From Rickettsia endosymbiont of Culicoides impunctatus (GTDB lineage Bacteria > Pseudomonadota > Alphaproteobacteria > Rickettsiales > Rickettsiaceae): a stretch of DNA of 64,000 nt. How positions within the stretch are numbered: the first letter of the stretch is position 1; each line of letters opens with the position of its first letter. The stretch spans positions 1,178,001 to 1,242,000 of the forward strand of contig CP084573.1 of the NCBI GenBank assembly GCA_020410785.1, given 5' to 3'. Under the pieces are notes generated by a model that searched no databases, was not told where the DNA came from, and was given only the letters and a program-made list of their open reading frames with translations. This document shows, one piece after another, positions 1 to 9,712 of the stretch. The position numbers and the translations under genes were made by a program.

Positions 1-150
1 CAAAACTTAATTATTAAGTCACTTATAAAAAAGCTAGTAAGTAAAATAATGATAACACAAGTTTTAAAAAAAAGAAGAAATAATTTAGATAAATAGCAAT
101 TATAAATTATACAATTCGGAATTATAAGTTTTGGTGATAGTATTATACAA

Positions 151-243
151 TCACCAAGCGTCTATTAGCGAGGAGCCACTTTAGTGACATTGATGCAATC
201 CAAGAATAATGGATTGCCACGAGAACTATGTGGGATAGCAATT
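151..243. repeat. Dispersed palindromic repeat, family A copy 1
   Basis: A degenerate palindrome with the family A hallmarks: a left arm resembling GCGTCTATTAGCGAGGAGCC, the core pair GCAATCC...GGATTGC around 205-217, and a decayed right arm. It lies in the 295-base stretch before the first gene, in which I see no coding sequence. Similar copies recur in many intergenic spaces of this window. Confidence 0.75.
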
Positions 244-295
244 ATCTTTTTTACTTTTTTCTGTGATATGCTCACATCAAAAGAACCTATTCTGA

Positions 296-1120
296 TTAAT
301 ATCTGCATGTAAGATTGATTTGTAGCACATCCTGCCATACCTTTTCCCAGCCTTTGGTATGAGTAATATTAGGGAATATCTTTTGTTGTATACAATTTGA
401 AGAACTAGCTTTTATATAGCCATGCATAATACTGCTAGGTACTATTTTATCCTTGCTTCCTGAAATATGTAATTGCGGGATATTATTGATTTTTATGGCA
501 TAATCTATGGGATTTAATGACTTCTTTAATCCATATACTTTATGGTGTTCACTAAAATTTTTAATATCAAGATTACCTGCTACAGTTATTATATCCTTAA
601 TATGTTTATTTCTTGCTGCCACCAAGATAGCAACACCTCCCCCACCAGAGAAACCAACTAAACTAGCTGGCTTATCATTATTTATACTATTTATTACTAT
701 ATTTGTTGATTCTATAACCTCTTCAGCCATTCTTTTGTCTGTCCAATAGACTTGATTACAATTAGGATTAAGCTCTACTGGTGTATATTGGCATGGACGA
801 GCTATATAAACTACATTAGGTCTAGTATCAAGAGTAGCAAGCTTAAACAACATAATCTTGGAAGGAGTTGGATTGCTAGCGACAGCATAACGTCCAATAC
901 TTCCATCACCCTCAATATAAAATACATAAGGGCTATCTTTATCCGAGATATGTTGGTAGGTTGTAATGACAAAATCCCCAGCCTTAACAAGTTTCTTCTC
1001 AAACCTGTTTATTGATGCTAGTTTTTCTGCTTCCTCAACCCTTGTTTCTATAGACGAAACACAAGAAGAAAGAGCCAGAGATACAGAAACTACTGCAACT
1101 CTAGAAAGGTATTTCATCAT
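296..1120 (-). CDS. Putative alpha/beta-hydrolase lipoprotein
   Basis: A 274-residue protein with a lipoprotein signal: hydrophobic stretch from about residue 7 and a lipobox LSSC with Cys20, so it is probably exported and lipidated. A nucleophile elbow G-F-S-G-G (Ser158) and later a G-S-K-D-K segment (Asp near 224) and N-I-T-H (His near 253) fit an alpha/beta-hydrolase triad. Substrate is not predictable; esterase, peptidase or thioesterase are all possible. Its start (ATG at 1120, MMKY) lies 20 bases inside the end of ssb upstream, so the two are probably cotranscribed. An alternative start one codon later is equally possible. The fold call is from motifs and is fairly secure; the function is unknown. 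Confidence 0.75.
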   Translation of the reverse strand: MMKYLSRVAVVSVSLALSSCVSSIETRVEEAEKLASINRFEKKLVKAGDFVITTYQHISDKDSPYVFYIEGDGSIGRYAVASNPTPSKIMLFKLATLDTRPNVVYIARPCQYTPVELNPNCNQVYWTDKRMAEEVIESTNIVINSINNDKPASLVGFSGGGGVAILVAARNKHIKDIITVAGNLDIKNFSEHHKVYGLKKSLNPIDYAIKINNIPQLHISGSKDKIVPSSIMHGYIKASSSNCIQQKIFPNITHTKGWEKVWQDVLQINLTCRY

Positions 1121-1544
1121 CTAAATCGCTATGGTCAAAGTTAGTAACCGTATTTTTGGGTACAACAGTATCTGATGTTTGAATACCAATGCCTCTAGAA
1201 TCTAACAATATAAATTGCGAGTTAAAATTCTGCAGCACTATTTCTGTCGTATATTTTTCATGCCCAAGGTTATCTACCCATTTTCTAGTTTGTAAAATAC
1301 CTTCTAAGTAAACTCTAGTTCCTTTTTTGGCATAATTCTTTACAACAGATACCAACCCTTCATTAAATACTACCACTCTATGCCATTCGGTTTTTTCTTT
1401 CTTTTCTCCAGTAGTACGATCTTTCCATGTCTCAGAAGTAGCAACACTAAAACTTGCTATCTCTTTACCGTCTGCCGTATGCCTAATTTCTGGGTCACGC
1501 CCTAAGTTACCTATTAATATTGCTTTATTTAAACTACCTGCCAC
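1101..1544 (-). CDS. ssb: Single-stranded DNA-binding protein
   Basis: A 147-residue SSB. It binds single-stranded DNA in replication, recombination and repair, as a homotetramer in the known family. The N-terminus (MAGSLNKAILIGNLG...DPEIR) and the E-W-H-R-V-V segment are typical of the OB fold, and the acidic tail ends D-D-E-I-P-F, the docking peptide for partner proteins. The linker is short, as in other reduced alphaproteobacteria. It is divergent from uvrA, an arrangement also found in Rickettsia, and its 3' end overlaps the downstream lipoprotein hydrolase start by 20 bases. Confidence 0.97.
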   Translation of the reverse strand: MAGSLNKAILIGNLGRDPEIRHTADGKEIASFSVATSETWKDRTTGEKKEKTEWHRVVVFNEGLVSVVKNYAKKGTRVYLEGILQTRKWVDNLGHEKYTTEIVLQNFNSQFILLDSRGIGIQTSDTVVPKNTVTNFDHSDLDDEIPF

Positions 1545-1576
1545 AAATCTTCACCATTTAAAATAATATTTTATTA

Positions 1577-1606
1577 TTGCAATAATAATTCAAAACAACC
1601 TATAAT
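1577..1606 (+). promoter_or_regulatory. Predicted sigma70-type promoter for uvrA
   Basis: TTGCAA at 1577-1582 and TATAAT at 1601-1606 are separated by 18 bases, 44 bases before the uvrA start. The -10 box is perfect and the -35 matches 4 of 6. It lies in the divergent ssb/uvrA spacer. The DNA is AT-rich, so chance matches are easy; this is a by-eye prediction. I saw no convincing LexA site. Confidence 0.5.
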
Positions 1607-1649
1607 GCTACAAGTTTTTTGAAAGTTCCTTAAAAATTTATGATAAATT

Positions 1650-4508
1650 ATGATGCAAGAATATATTAAAGTTCGCGGTGCTAAGGAGCATAATTTAAAG
1701 AATGTAAATGTTGATATTCCAAGAAATAAGTTTGTGGTAATTACCGGTCTTAGTGGTTCTGGTAAATCTTCACTAGCTTTTGATACTATTTACGCAGAAG
1801 GGCAACGTAGATATGTGGAAAGTCTATCTTCCTATGCTAGGCAATTTCTACATCTTCAGGATAAACCTGATGTTGAATCAGTCTCTGGTTTGTCACCGGC
1901 AATAGCTATTGATCAAAAAACTACATCTAAAAATCCACGTTCTACAGTAGGTACTATAACTGAGATTTATGATTATTTGAGATTACTATATGCAAGGGTA
2001 GGAGTACCTTATTCTCCAGCAACAGGTCTACCTATAAAGAATCAAACCATATCAGAGATGATAGATGCTATTCGTGATTTTCCTAAGGGAAGTAAATTAT
2101 ACATTTTAGCACCCATTATCAGAGGGCAAAAAGGTGAATTCAGACGTGAAATTCTTGATCTTAGAAAACAAGGTTTTGGCAGACTGGTAATTAACAATGA
2201 AATTTATGAGATTGATGATCTACCAAAATTTGATAAGAATAAAAAACATAATATTGAAGTAATTGTTGATAGGATTTCTCTAGAAGGTGATTTAGGCAAT
2301 AGACTTGCAGATAGTTTGGAAATAGCTCTTAAATTGGCAGATGGTATAGTATATGTCGAGATTATTGATTTACCAAACGGAGTAGAAACCCACCTTACTA
2401 AAGGTTCGAGAATCATTTTTTCAGAAAAATATTCTTGTCCAGTTTCTGGTTTCCAGATTACTGAGATAGAACCAAGAATCTTTTCCTTTAATAGCCCATT
2501 TGGTGCTTGTCCTAAATGTGAAGGTCTTGGCAAAGAATTAGTTCTTGATAAAGAATTGATTATTCCAGATGGCAAAATTAGTATTAAAGATGGAGCTATA
2601 GCACCTTGGGGTAAAATATCCTCAAAGTTCTTTTTAGAAACATTAAGAGCCTTGGCAAGTCATTATGAGTTTTCATTAGACACTCCCTTTATAGAACTAC
2701 CACATACTACACAGCAAGTATTGCTCCATGGCTCGGGTGAAGATACTATAAAGTTTCAATATCATGATGGTTCTAAATCTCGGGTTATACAGCAGCCTTT
2801 TGCTGGAATAATACCTAGCTTACAAGAAAAAGAACATAAGGATAATTCTTCTGTAGTAAAAGAAGAATTATTAAAATACAAAGCAGAACACAAATGTACA
2901 GCTTGTGAAGGTTATAGATTAAAGACAGAGTCTCTTTGTATTAAAATTGCTGATATGCATATAGGAAAAGTATCTGCCTTGAGTATTTTACAACTACAAA
3001 AATGGTTTAATCAATTAGACCAACAGCTTAATAAAAGACAAGTAGCTATTGCCGAGCGTATTTTAAAGGAAATCAAGGAAAGGTTACAATTTCTTATGAA
3101 TGTTGGTCTTGAATATCTTGCTTTGTCTAGAGGGTCAGGTACTTTATCTGGTGGAGAAAGCCAGCGTATTCGTTTAGCGTCACAAATTGGTTCAGGACTT
3201 AGTGGGGTGTTATATGTACTTGACGAGCCGTCAATTGGTTTACATCAGCGTGATAATGCTCGCTTAATAGAAACTCTCAAAAATCTTCGAGACCTTGGTA
3301 ATACAGTTCTGGTTGTTGAGCATGATGAAGAAACAATGTATGAATCGGATCACATTATTGATGTTGGACCAGGTGCTGGTATTCATGGTGGACATATAGT
3401 AGCCCAAGGAACAATTGAGGAAATTAAACAATGTGCAAATAGCATAACTGGCAGTTATTTAAGTGGTAAACAATTTATTGAAGTACCAGCAAATACTCGA
3501 ATATCCTCTTCCGGTAAGGTAATAGCCTTAACTGGAGCTGTGTCTAATAATTTACAAAATGTTAATATTACAATCCCTTTGGGTAGTTTTACAGCAATAA
3601 CCGGTGTATCCGGCGGAGGGAAATCAAGCTTAATAATTCATACTTTATATAAAGCCGCTTTAAAGTTTTTAGAACCATCTTCAAAAGTCTTTCCGGGAGA
3701 ATATAAATCAATTACCGGTCTTGAATATATTGATAAGGTTATTGATATCAATCAGTCGCCAATAGGTCGCACACCAAGATCAAACCCAGCAACTTACACA
3801 GGGGCATTTACCCATATTAGAGACTGGTTTGCTGAACTACCAACTGCAAAAACTCGGGGTTATAAAGTTGGTAGGTTTTCATTCAATGTTAAAGGTGGGA
3901 GGTGTGAATCATGTCAAGGCGATGGTCTGATTAAAATAGAAATGCATTTTTTGCCTGATATTTATGTAAAATGTGATGTGTGTAATGGCGATAGATATAA
4001 CAGAGAAACTCTTGAAATTAAATATAAGGATAAGTCTATATCTGACGTTCTTAGGATGACAGTTGAAGATGCTATGAGCTTTTTTGAGAAAGTACCATTA
4101 ATTTACGAAAAACTGGTTACTTTAAATGAGGTAGGACTTGGTTATATAAAAATTGGTCAATCGGCTACTACTTTGTCTGGGGGTGAAGCACAAAGGATAA
4201 AATTAGCTAAAGAATTATCAAAACGCTCAACTGGTAAAACTTTATACATACTTGATGAACCAACAACAGGTTTACACATAGATGATATTAATAAATTGCT
4301 TAAAGTACTACATAAATTAGTTGACATGGGTAATAGCGTGGTAGTTATTGAGCATAACCTAGATGTTGTAAAAACAGCGGATTACGTTATAGATGTTGGT
4401 CCTGAGGGAGGGGATAAAGGTGGAGAAATAGTAGCTACCGGGACTCCGAAGGATATTGCTTGTTGTAAAGAGAGCCATACTGGAAAATATTTAAAAAATT
4501 ACCTATAA
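1650..4508 (+). CDS. uvrA: UvrABC excinuclease subunit A
   Basis: A 952-residue UvrA, the damage-sensing ABC ATPase of nucleotide excision repair; it works with UvrB and UvrC in the cytoplasm. Two ATPase halves are visible: Walker [10 protein letters not shown] near residue 34 and G-V-S-G-G-G-K-S-S in the second half; two signatures L-S-G-G-E-S-Q-R and L-S-G-G-E-A-Q-R; Walker B/D-loop VLDEPSIGL and ILDEPTTGL. Zinc-binding CxxC pairs (CPKC, CTAC, CESC, CDVC) are present. The length is normal. Start is ATG 1650 or the immediately following ATG 1653. Transcribed away from ssb from its own predicted promoter. Confidence 0.98.
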   Translation: MMQEYIKVRGAKEHNLKNVNVDIPRNKFVVITGLSGSGKSSLAFDTIYAEGQRRYVESLSSYARQFLHLQDKPDVESVSGLSPAIAIDQKTTSKNPRSTVGTITEIYDYLRLLYARVGVPYSPATGLPIKNQTISEMIDAIRDFPKGSKLYILAPIIRGQKGEFRREILDLRKQGFGRLVINNEIYEIDDLPKFDKNKKHNIEVIVDRISLEGDLGNRLADSLEIALKLADGIVYVEIIDLPNGVETHLTKGSRIIFSEKYSCPVSGFQITEIEPRIFSFNSPFGACPKCEGLGKELVLDKELIIPDGKISIKDGAIAPWGKISSKFFLETLRALASHYEFSLDTPFIELPHTTQQVLLHGSGEDTIKFQYHDGSKSRVIQQPFAGIIPSLQEKEHKDNSSVVKEELLKYKAEHKCTACEGYRLKTESLCIKIADMHIGKVSALSILQLQKWFNQLDQQLNKRQVAIAERILKEIKERLQFLMNVGLEYLALSRGSGTLSGGESQRIRLASQIGSGLSGVLYVLDEPSIGLHQRDNARLIETLKNLRDLGNTVLVVEHDEETMYESDHIIDVGPGAGIHGGHIVAQGTIEEIKQCANSITGSYLSGKQFIEVPANTRISSSGKVIALTGAVSNNLQNVNITIPLGSFTAITGVSGGGKSSLIIHTLYKAALKFLEPSSKVFPGEYKSITGLEYIDKVIDINQSPIGRTPRSNPATYTGAFTHIRDWFAELPTAKTRGYKVGRFSFNVKGGRCESCQGDGLIKIEMHFLPDIYVKCDVCNGDRYNRETLEIKYKDKSISDVLRMTVEDAMSFFEKVPLIYEKLVTLNEVGLGYIKIGQSATTLSGGEAQRIKLAKELSKRSTGKTLYILDEPTTGLHIDDINKLLKVLHKLVDMGNSVVVIEHNLDVVKTADYVIDVGPEGGDKGGEIVATGTPKDIACCKESHTGKYLKNYL

Positions 4509-4568
4509 TTAGCTTAGTGGACAAAAATTTTGCTATATACTATATGATATAATGGATCGATGGTTATT

Positions 4569-5255
4569 ATGAAAAAGGCAGTGGCTTTAGTAAGTGGCGG
4601 TGTAGATTCAGCTACCGTACTAGCAATGATAAAAAAAATGAATTACGAAATTTATGCCATAAGTTTCAACTATTCTCAACGCAATAATGTTGAACTGGAG
4701 AAGGTTAAGCAATTAGTTCAGAACTATAACGTCAAACAACATAAAATTATAAATATTGATTTACGTAACTTTGGCGGATCAGCTCTCACTGACAATGCCA
4801 TAGACGTACCAAAATATAAAGATCATAGTGAATTACCGGACAATATACCAGTTACTTATGTACCAGCACGTAATACAATATTTTTAAGTTATGCTTTAGG
4901 ATTTAGTGAAATAATAGGAGCTTTTGATATTTTTATAGGGATACACGCAACTGATTCCGCTAATTATCCAGATTGCCGCCCGGAATATTTAGTAGCTTTT
5001 AATAATCTGGCAAATCTTGCAACTGCTGTAGGAGTATCAGGTAAACAAATTACCATTCATGCTCCCTTAATAAATATGTCAAAGGGAGAAATTATCAAGG
5101 CTGGTCTAGAATTAGGGGTAGATTATTCTAAAACGATTTCTTGTTATGATCCATCAGATGAGGGGTTGTCTTGTGGCACATGTCATTCATGCTTAACTAG
5201 ACTTAAAGCCTTTGAAGAAAATAATGTAACTGACCCCACTAATTATAAAAAATAA
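4569..5255 (+). CDS. queC: 7-cyano-7-deazaguanine synthase
   Basis: QueC makes preQ0 from 7-carboxy-7-deazaguanine with ATP and ammonia, a step of queuosine tRNA modification. The PP-loop S-G-G-V-D-S is at residues 9-14, and the C-terminal zinc-type cysteines are seen in S-C-Y-D and C-G-T-C-H-S-C. I chose ATG 4569 (MKKAVALV) over an in-frame ATG at 4560 because it places the PP-loop at the usual distance from the N-terminus. Protein 228 residues, typical for the family. AT-rich promoter-like sequence (TATGAT/TATAAT) lies between uvrA and this gene. No other queuosine gene is in the window. Confidence 0.95.
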   Translation: MKKAVALVSGGVDSATVLAMIKKMNYEIYAISFNYSQRNNVELEKVKQLVQNYNVKQHKIINIDLRNFGGSALTDNAIDVPKYKDHSELPDNIPVTYVPARNTIFLSYALGFSEIIGAFDIFIGIHATDSANYPDCRPEYLVAFNNLANLATAVGVSGKQITIHAPLINMSKGEIIKAGLELGVDYSKTISCYDPSDEGLSCGTCHSCLTRLKAFEENNVTDPTNYKK

Positions 5256-5270
5256 ATTATCTTCTAACAT

Positions 5271-5819
5271 ATGCTTAACCCATCTATATACCATCAATTT
5301 CCTATATTAGACCTAGGTGATATAGTTCTTAGGGAATTAACTAGTGATGATTCCGAAAACTATTTTACCTATATGAATAAGTCAGAAATGCTACCATTCC
5401 TGACCGAACAAAATTGTCCATCGGACACAGCTCAAGCTACTGATGAGATAAGATATTGGTCCAGCTTATTTCATAATCATCGGGGATTTTACTGGGCTAT
5501 TTCCCTCAAAGATACTAATAAACTTATAGGGACTGCTGGGTTTAATAGTGTTTCTGCAATGCACCTCAAAGCAGAAATAAGTTACGATCTTGATCCGGAA
5601 TTTTGGGGTAAAGGAATTATGCTAAAATCTATCAAAACTATTTTAAGATTTATCGAATATGCTGGAATTGTTCGCACCCAAGCAACTGTTATAACTGACA
5701 ATACTCGCTCAATTAATGTTTTGGAACGATGTAATTTTGTTAAAGAGGGATTGCTCAAAAAATATGAGATTGTGCAAGGAATAAATAGGGACTATTATAT
5801 TTACGCTAGAGTGCTGTAG
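5271..5819 (+). CDS. GNAT-family N-acetyltransferase (RimJ/RimL-like)
   Basis: A 182-residue acetyltransferase of the GNAT fold. The order LRELTSDDSENYF near the N-terminus, then D-T-N-K-L-I-G-T-A-G-F (beta strand 4), EISYDLDPEFWGKGIM with the acetyl-CoA-binding G-K-G-I, and VTDNTRSINVLERCNFVKEG late in the protein, matches the RimJ/RimL-type subgroup that acetylates ribosomal protein N-termini or small amines. The exact substrate cannot be told. It starts 15 bases after queC, so they are probably cotranscribed. Its 3' end is followed directly by a family A repeat. Confidence 0.88.
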   Translation: MLNPSIYHQFPILDLGDIVLRELTSDDSENYFTYMNKSEMLPFLTEQNCPSDTAQATDEIRYWSSLFHNHRGFYWAISLKDTNKLIGTAGFNSVSAMHLKAEISYDLDPEFWGKGIMLKSIKTILRFIEYAGIVRTQATVITDNTRSINVLERCNFVKEGLLKKYEIVQGINRDYYIYARVL

Positions 5820-5820
5820 C

Positions 5821-5953
5821 GAGCGTTCACGGAAAAAAGTTAAAGTACAAGATGTTATTGCGAGGAGTGTGTAAACACGACGAAGCAATTGTAAGTTTAA
5901 TCGTTTTCTGGATTGCTTCGTCGCCACTAAAGTAGCTCCTCGCAATAACGTCG
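5821..5953. repeat. Dispersed palindromic repeat, family A copy 2 (long form)
   Basis: Begins one base after the acetyltransferase stop. The outer arm GAGCGTTCACGGAAAAAAG...TTAAAGTACAAGA is followed by the ATTGCGAGGAG arm, GAAGCAAT...GGATTGCTTCGTCG, and CTCCTCGCAATAACG. The outer arm also occurs, in the other orientation, at 8291-8327, 18735-18773 and 32060-32100, showing that the element is longer than the inner palindrome. Confidence 0.85.
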
Positions 5954-5991
5954 TTTAAGCACCGATTTAACTAGTCTCATAGCTATACTAA

Positions 5992-6032
5992 AAAAATAAT
6001 GAAAACAGCTATTAGTGGAACATAAAAATCTG
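5992..6032. repeat. 41-bp direct repeat, copy 1
   Basis: This 41-base stretch (containing GAAAACAGCTATTAGTGGAA) is repeated base for base at 32120-32160. Each copy follows a family A repeat and precedes a plus-strand gene (here the S9A peptidase, there the AsmA-like gene). It may be the conserved flank of a mobile repeat or a shared upstream signal; the sequence does not decide this. Confidence 0.85.
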
Positions 6033-6054
6033 CTATATATATAAGTTGTGAATT

Positions 6055-6062
6055 AAAGGAGG
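6055..6062 (+). promoter_or_regulatory. Strong ribosome binding site of the S9A peptidase
   Basis: AAAGGAGG stands 5 bases before ATG 6068, a nearly perfect anti-Shine-Dalgarno match. Most genes in this window have weak or no such site, so this one is unusually strong and fixes the start. Confidence 0.8.
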
Positions 6063-6067
6063 ACAAA

Positions 6068-8122
6068 ATGAAGCTACCTATAGCCGATAAGATCGATTAC
6101 AGTTTTTTATTGCACGGTCAGAAAATTACAGATGAATATAACTGGCTTAGAGATAGCGAATGGCCTAATGTTAGCGATAAAAAAATCATAGAATATTTAC
6201 AGGCAGAAAATAAATACTCCGAGCAATTTTTTGAGCCATTACAAAAAGAAAAAGATAAAATCTTTGAGGAGTTAAAGGGCAGAATTAAACTTGCTGATCA
6301 GTCAACTTATGTAAAAAAAGATAATTACTATTATTATACCAGAACTGAAGAAAATACTGAATATCCTATATATTGTCGAAAAATGGGGTCAATGGATGCT
6401 CCGGAAGAAATTATATTAGATATCAATGTTATTGCCAAAGATAATAAATTTACTGATCTAGGTCTAGCATCAATCTCCCCCGATCATACGCTACTAGCTT
6501 ATAGTGTTGATTTCACCGGTGATGAAAAATATACAATTAAAGTCTATAATTTAAAGACCAAAGAATATTTACCAGATGAAATACATAATGTGAGTCGCAA
6601 TATAATTTGGCATGAATATCTGAAAGGGTTCTTTTATATGCCGATTAATGAAAATTTTCGTCATGATAAATTAATGTTTCACTCTTTAGGAGATATCACT
6701 TCCAATGACAAGTTAGTATATCAGATAACAGATTCATTATATCAGCTGAACGTTAGTAAGTCATCCAGTCGACAATATATTTTCGTTGATGTATCTGGTC
6801 ATAATGAAAATGAAACATATGCTGTAGAAATGTCTGATCATAGCTTTCAGCCTAAGCTTATTAGACCTCTAAAGGGAGGAGTTTTTTATGATGTTGAGCA
6901 TAATGGTGATAATTTTTATATTAATACCAATGAAGGGGCAAAAAACTTTCGCATAGTATTAGTAAATGTGCATAATTTTCAAAATGATTTATGGGAAAAT
7001 AATTATATACCAGAAGACCCAACTAGATATTTAGCTAGTTTTAATATTACTAACAATTATTTAATAGTTAATTATCGTGATCAAGGATTACCAGTTATTA
7101 AAATAAAGCATCTTAAAGAGCAGAATGAAAAAATTATTCATTTCCCGGAGGCTGCTTTTACTGCTTCAGCCTTATCTACTAATTTTGATGAAGATGATAT
7201 TCGAGTAAATTATTCTTCGCTTGCTAGACCGAACACCACTTATAGTTATGATTTTAACAGTGAGCAACTATCAATATTGAAAGTACAGGAAATACCAAGT
7301 GGCTTTAATCCTGAAGAATATATGGTAGAAAGAATATTTGCTGATAATGATGGGGTTAAAGTACCAATTACCTTATTATATAAAAAATCGTTGTTTAACA
7401 AGGATGGGAAGAATCCTTTATATTTATATGGTTATGGTTCATATGGTATCAGCATACCAGTATCCTTTAGGAATACAGCTATTTCTCTTGTAGATCGAGG
7501 GTTTGTTTATGCTCTTGCTCATATTAGAGGTGGAGACGATCTTGGGCATGATTGGTATCAAGCTGCTAAATTCCTCAATAAAAAAAGAACTTTTGATGAC
7601 TTTATTGTTTCTGCTAAACAGTTAATTAAAGAAAAATATACTAGCCAGGGTAATATAGTAATTTGTGGAGGAAGTGCAGGAGGGATGTTAATTGGAGCGG
7701 TCATTAATGAACAACCAGAATTATTTAAAGCAGCCCTTGCCCATGTACCTTTTGTTGATGTATTAAATACTATGCTCGATGAAGAACTGCCATTAACCCC
7801 TAGTGAATTTAAGGAGTGGGGCAATCCTAAAGAGCTAGATTATTTTAACTATATTAAGTCTTATTCTCCGTATGATAATATAAAAGCTCAAAACTACCCG
7901 AGTCTATTTATCACGGCTGGAATTTCTGACCCTAGAGTTGGGTATTGGGAAGCAGCTAAGTGGGCAGCAAAGATTCGAGCAACAAAAACAGATAATAACA
8001 TATTATTGCTAAAAACTAATATGGATTCAGGGCATAAAGGTTCTTCTGGTCGTTTCGATTATCTAAAAGAAGCAGCCGATGAGATAATATTTATATTTAG
8101 GGCTTTTGGCATAATCAGATAG
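6068..8122 (+). CDS. ptrB: S9A oligopeptidase (oligopeptidase B / protease II type)
   Basis: A 684-residue serine peptidase of the prolyl-oligopeptidase family, which cleaves short peptides in the cytoplasm. The N-terminal half is the beta-propeller that filters substrates; it begins with the family motif Y-N-W-L-R-D. The C-terminal half is the alpha/beta-hydrolase domain with the nucleophile in G-G-S-A-G-G (Ser536), Asp621 in G-I-S-D-P-R, and His656 in S-G-H-K-G. All three triad residues are present and the length is normal. Such enzymes are usual in Rickettsiaceae, probably to recycle host-derived peptides. I call it oligopeptidase B-like; specificity (basic residue versus proline) is not proved by sequence reading. 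It stands alone between repeats. Confidence 0.92.
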   Translation: MKLPIADKIDYSFLLHGQKITDEYNWLRDSEWPNVSDKKIIEYLQAENKYSEQFFEPLQKEKDKIFEELKGRIKLADQSTYVKKDNYYYYTRTEENTEYPIYCRKMGSMDAPEEIILDINVIAKDNKFTDLGLASISPDHTLLAYSVDFTGDEKYTIKVYNLKTKEYLPDEIHNVSRNIIWHEYLKGFFYMPINENFRHDKLMFHSLGDITSNDKLVYQITDSLYQLNVSKSSSRQYIFVDVSGHNENETYAVEMSDHSFQPKLIRPLKGGVFYDVEHNGDNFYINTNEGAKNFRIVLVNVHNFQNDLWENNYIPEDPTRYLASFNITNNYLIVNYRDQGLPVIKIKHLKEQNEKIIHFPEAAFTASALSTNFDEDDIRVNYSSLARPNTTYSYDFNSEQLSILKVQEIPSGFNPEEYMVERIFADNDGVKVPITLLYKKSLFNKDGKNPLYLYGYGSYGISIPVSFRNTAISLVDRGFVYALAHIRGGDDLGHDWYQAAKFLNKKRTFDDFIVSAKQLIKEKYTSQGNIVICGGSAGGMLIGAVINEQPELFKAALAHVPFVDVLNTMLDEELPLTPSEFKEWGNPKELDYFNYIKSYSPYDNIKAQNYPSLFITAGISDPRVGYWEAAKWAAKIRATKTDNNILLLKTNMDSGHKGSSGRFDYLKEAADEIIFIFRAFGIIR

Positions 8123-8160
8123 TATAGTTAACCGGATTGTAAGCGTTTACGGTTTTTTTG

Positions 8161-8327
8161 CTATTTTCTTATGATGAATAAAAAATATGCTCACCAAGCG
8201 TCATTACGAGGAGCCGCTTTGCGACGACGCGGCAATCCAAAAAGTGACCAGGAATAGATTGCTTCGTCGTCTACGCCTTCTTGCAATGACGTCTTGTACT
8301 TTAACTTTTTTTCCGTGAACGCTCACG
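8161..8327. repeat. Dispersed palindromic repeat, family A copy 3 (long form)
   Basis: Left outer arm CTATTTTCTTATGATGAATA, inner arms GCGTCATTACGAGGAGCC and CTTGCAATGACG, core GGCAATCC...GATTGCTTCG, right outer arm TTGTACTTTAACTTTTTTTC...GTGAACGCTC. It fills the convergent space between the S9A peptidase and kdsA. The 31931-32100 copy has both outer arms in the same order, so this is probably the full element. Confidence 0.88.
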
Positions 8328-8342
8328 ATTCTATAGTTACTA

Positions 8343-9170
8343 TTATGTAGACGTTTTAGTTATATCATCATATCTCTTCAATCTAGATAATATAGGTTCT
8401 AAATCAGATAGCTTAATCATACAAGGTCCGTCACTTGGAGCATCATCTGGCTCTTGATGAACTTCCATAAAAATACCAGCGACTCCAACGCTAACAGCTG
8501 CCCTTGCCAGTATTTCAACATATTTCCTCTCGCCACCACTACTATTGCCTATACCACCTGGCTGCTGAACCGAATGGGTTGCATCGAAAATTACTGGAGC
8601 CCCAGTTTCTGCCATAATTGGTAAACTACGCATATCTGATACTAATGTATTGTAACCAAAACATATTCCCCGCTCGGTAAGCATGATATTCTTAGCCCCA
8701 AAGCTTTCCAGCTTAGCATGGACATTCTTCATATCCCAAGGAGCAAGAAACTGTCCTTTTTTCACATTAACCACCTTATTGGTCAGTGCTGCAGCCCGCA
8801 ATAAATCTGTTTGTCTACATAAAAAAGCGGGAATTTGGATTATATCAACAATTTCAACAACCCTGGCACATTGACTCTCTGTATGAACATCGGTAATAAT
8901 GTGACAATTAAAGGTTGATTTTACCTTATACAAAATTTCTAGCCCTTTGTCAAGCCCACTACCACGAAGACCATTAATTGAAGTTCTATTTGCTTTGTCA
9001 AATGATGATTTATAAATAAATGGTATGTTAAGTTTAGCCGTAAGAGTCACAAGCTTGTCTGCCATAAATAGTGCATGATCTAGAGTTTCTATTTGGCATG
9101 GTCCAGCAATCAAAATAAATGGTAGAGCATTGCCAATTTTGATATTATGTAAGTCAATTATTTTTTGCAT
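8343..9170 (-). CDS. kdsA: 3-deoxy-8-phosphooctulonate synthase (KDO-8-P synthase)
   Basis: A 275-residue KdsA. It condenses phosphoenolpyruvate with arabinose 5-phosphate to make KDO 8-phosphate for the lipopolysaccharide core, so the organism probably makes LPS. Diagnostic segments are A-G-P-C-Q-I-E near residue 23, [11 protein letters not shown] near 55, [10 protein letters not shown], and [12 protein letters not shown] near 200. The second half carries the C-terminal [15 protein letters not shown] segment typical of the family. It is followed on the same strand by no close gene; secG lies 22 bases upstream on the same strand, so the two are probably one transcript. Confidence 0.97.
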   Translation of the reverse strand: MQKIIDLHNIKIGNALPFILIAGPCQIETLDHALFMADKLVTLTAKLNIPFIYKSSFDKANRTSINGLRGSGLDKGLEILYKVKSTFNCHIITDVHTESQCARVVEIVDIIQIPAFLCRQTDLLRAAALTNKVVNVKKGQFLAPWDMKNVHAKLESFGAKNIMLTERGICFGYNTLVSDMRSLPIMAETGAPVIFDATHSVQQPGGIGNSSGGERKYVEILARAAVSVGVAGIFMEVHQEPDDAPSDGPCMIKLSDLEPILSRLKRYDDITKTST

Positions 9171-9192
9171 AAGTACAGTTGCTCCTTAAATT

Positions 9193-9498
9193 CTATTTCG
9201 CAATAGGCAAGCTAGATTCTTGTTGCTTATCATCAACTTGCTCTATTTTCTTAATTATTCCCGAATTCTTCTTAGAAGACAGATTAGCCAGAATAACAGC
9301 GTTAATCATAAATAACGTGGCAAGTACTACCGTAGTTCTAGTTAAGAAATTAACCACCGTCCGACCTGCAACAACACCCATAGTCCCATTACCACCACCA
9401 ATACCACTTAATCCATCACTACCAGTCTTTTGCATCAAAATTACAATAATTAGCAATATTGCTATCACAATATGAACAAAAAGTAATATATTTATCAT
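9193..9498 (-). CDS. secG: Preprotein translocase subunit SecG
   Basis: A 101-residue inner-membrane protein of the SecYEG export channel. Two hydrophobic segments (about residues 3-20 and 54-72) flank the glycine-rich loop [10 protein letters not shown] and G-G-G-N-G-T-M-G-V, which is the SecG hallmark; the N-segment ends with the family's VILMQ. The tail is lysine/glutamine-rich. kdsA follows after 22 bases, an arrangement shared by many alphaproteobacteria in this secG-kdsA-tpiA region. Confidence 0.93.
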   Translation of the reverse strand: MINILLFVHIVIAILLIIVILMQKTGSDGLSGIGGGNGTMGVVAGRTVVNFLTRTTVVLATLFMINAVILANLSSKKNSGIIKKIEQVDDKQQESSLPIAK

Positions 9499-9566
9499 TT
9501 TTTAAAAACCCTAATAATTTAACCCTAAAAATAATTAATTAATTATCGTAGACAGCCTCCTAGCAA

Positions 9567-9712
9567 TAGACCTCTTGCATAACCTAATCTAATTGGTAAT
9601 TTTGTTGTCAAAACTCGTCTCCGTTCCTCACGTACATCTTAGTACGCTGCGGTACTCGACTTCGTTTTTCCTAAAAATTCCTCAATTATCTTTAGGTTAT
9701 GCAAGAGGTCTA
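9567..9712. repeat. Dispersed inverted repeat, family B (complete copy)
   Basis: The ends TAGACCTCTTGCATAACCTA (from 9567) and TAGGTTATGCAAGAGGTCTA (to 9712) are perfect inverted repeats of about 20 bases, around a 105-base centre that includes TTTTTCCTAAAAATTCCTCA. Half copies occur at 30488-30555 and 45634-45702 and end fragments at 23459-23474 and near 45967. The right end supplies the tpiA stop codon. Just before it (9549-9565) is the motif GACAGCCTCCTAG seen also near 14355, 32240 and 46995. Confidence 0.85.

Noticed and set aside
4518..4553. Promoter for queC (TGGACA and TATGAT/TATAAT boxes)
   Set aside because: Spacing is 19 bases or more for each box pair; too weak to list in DNA this AT-rich.
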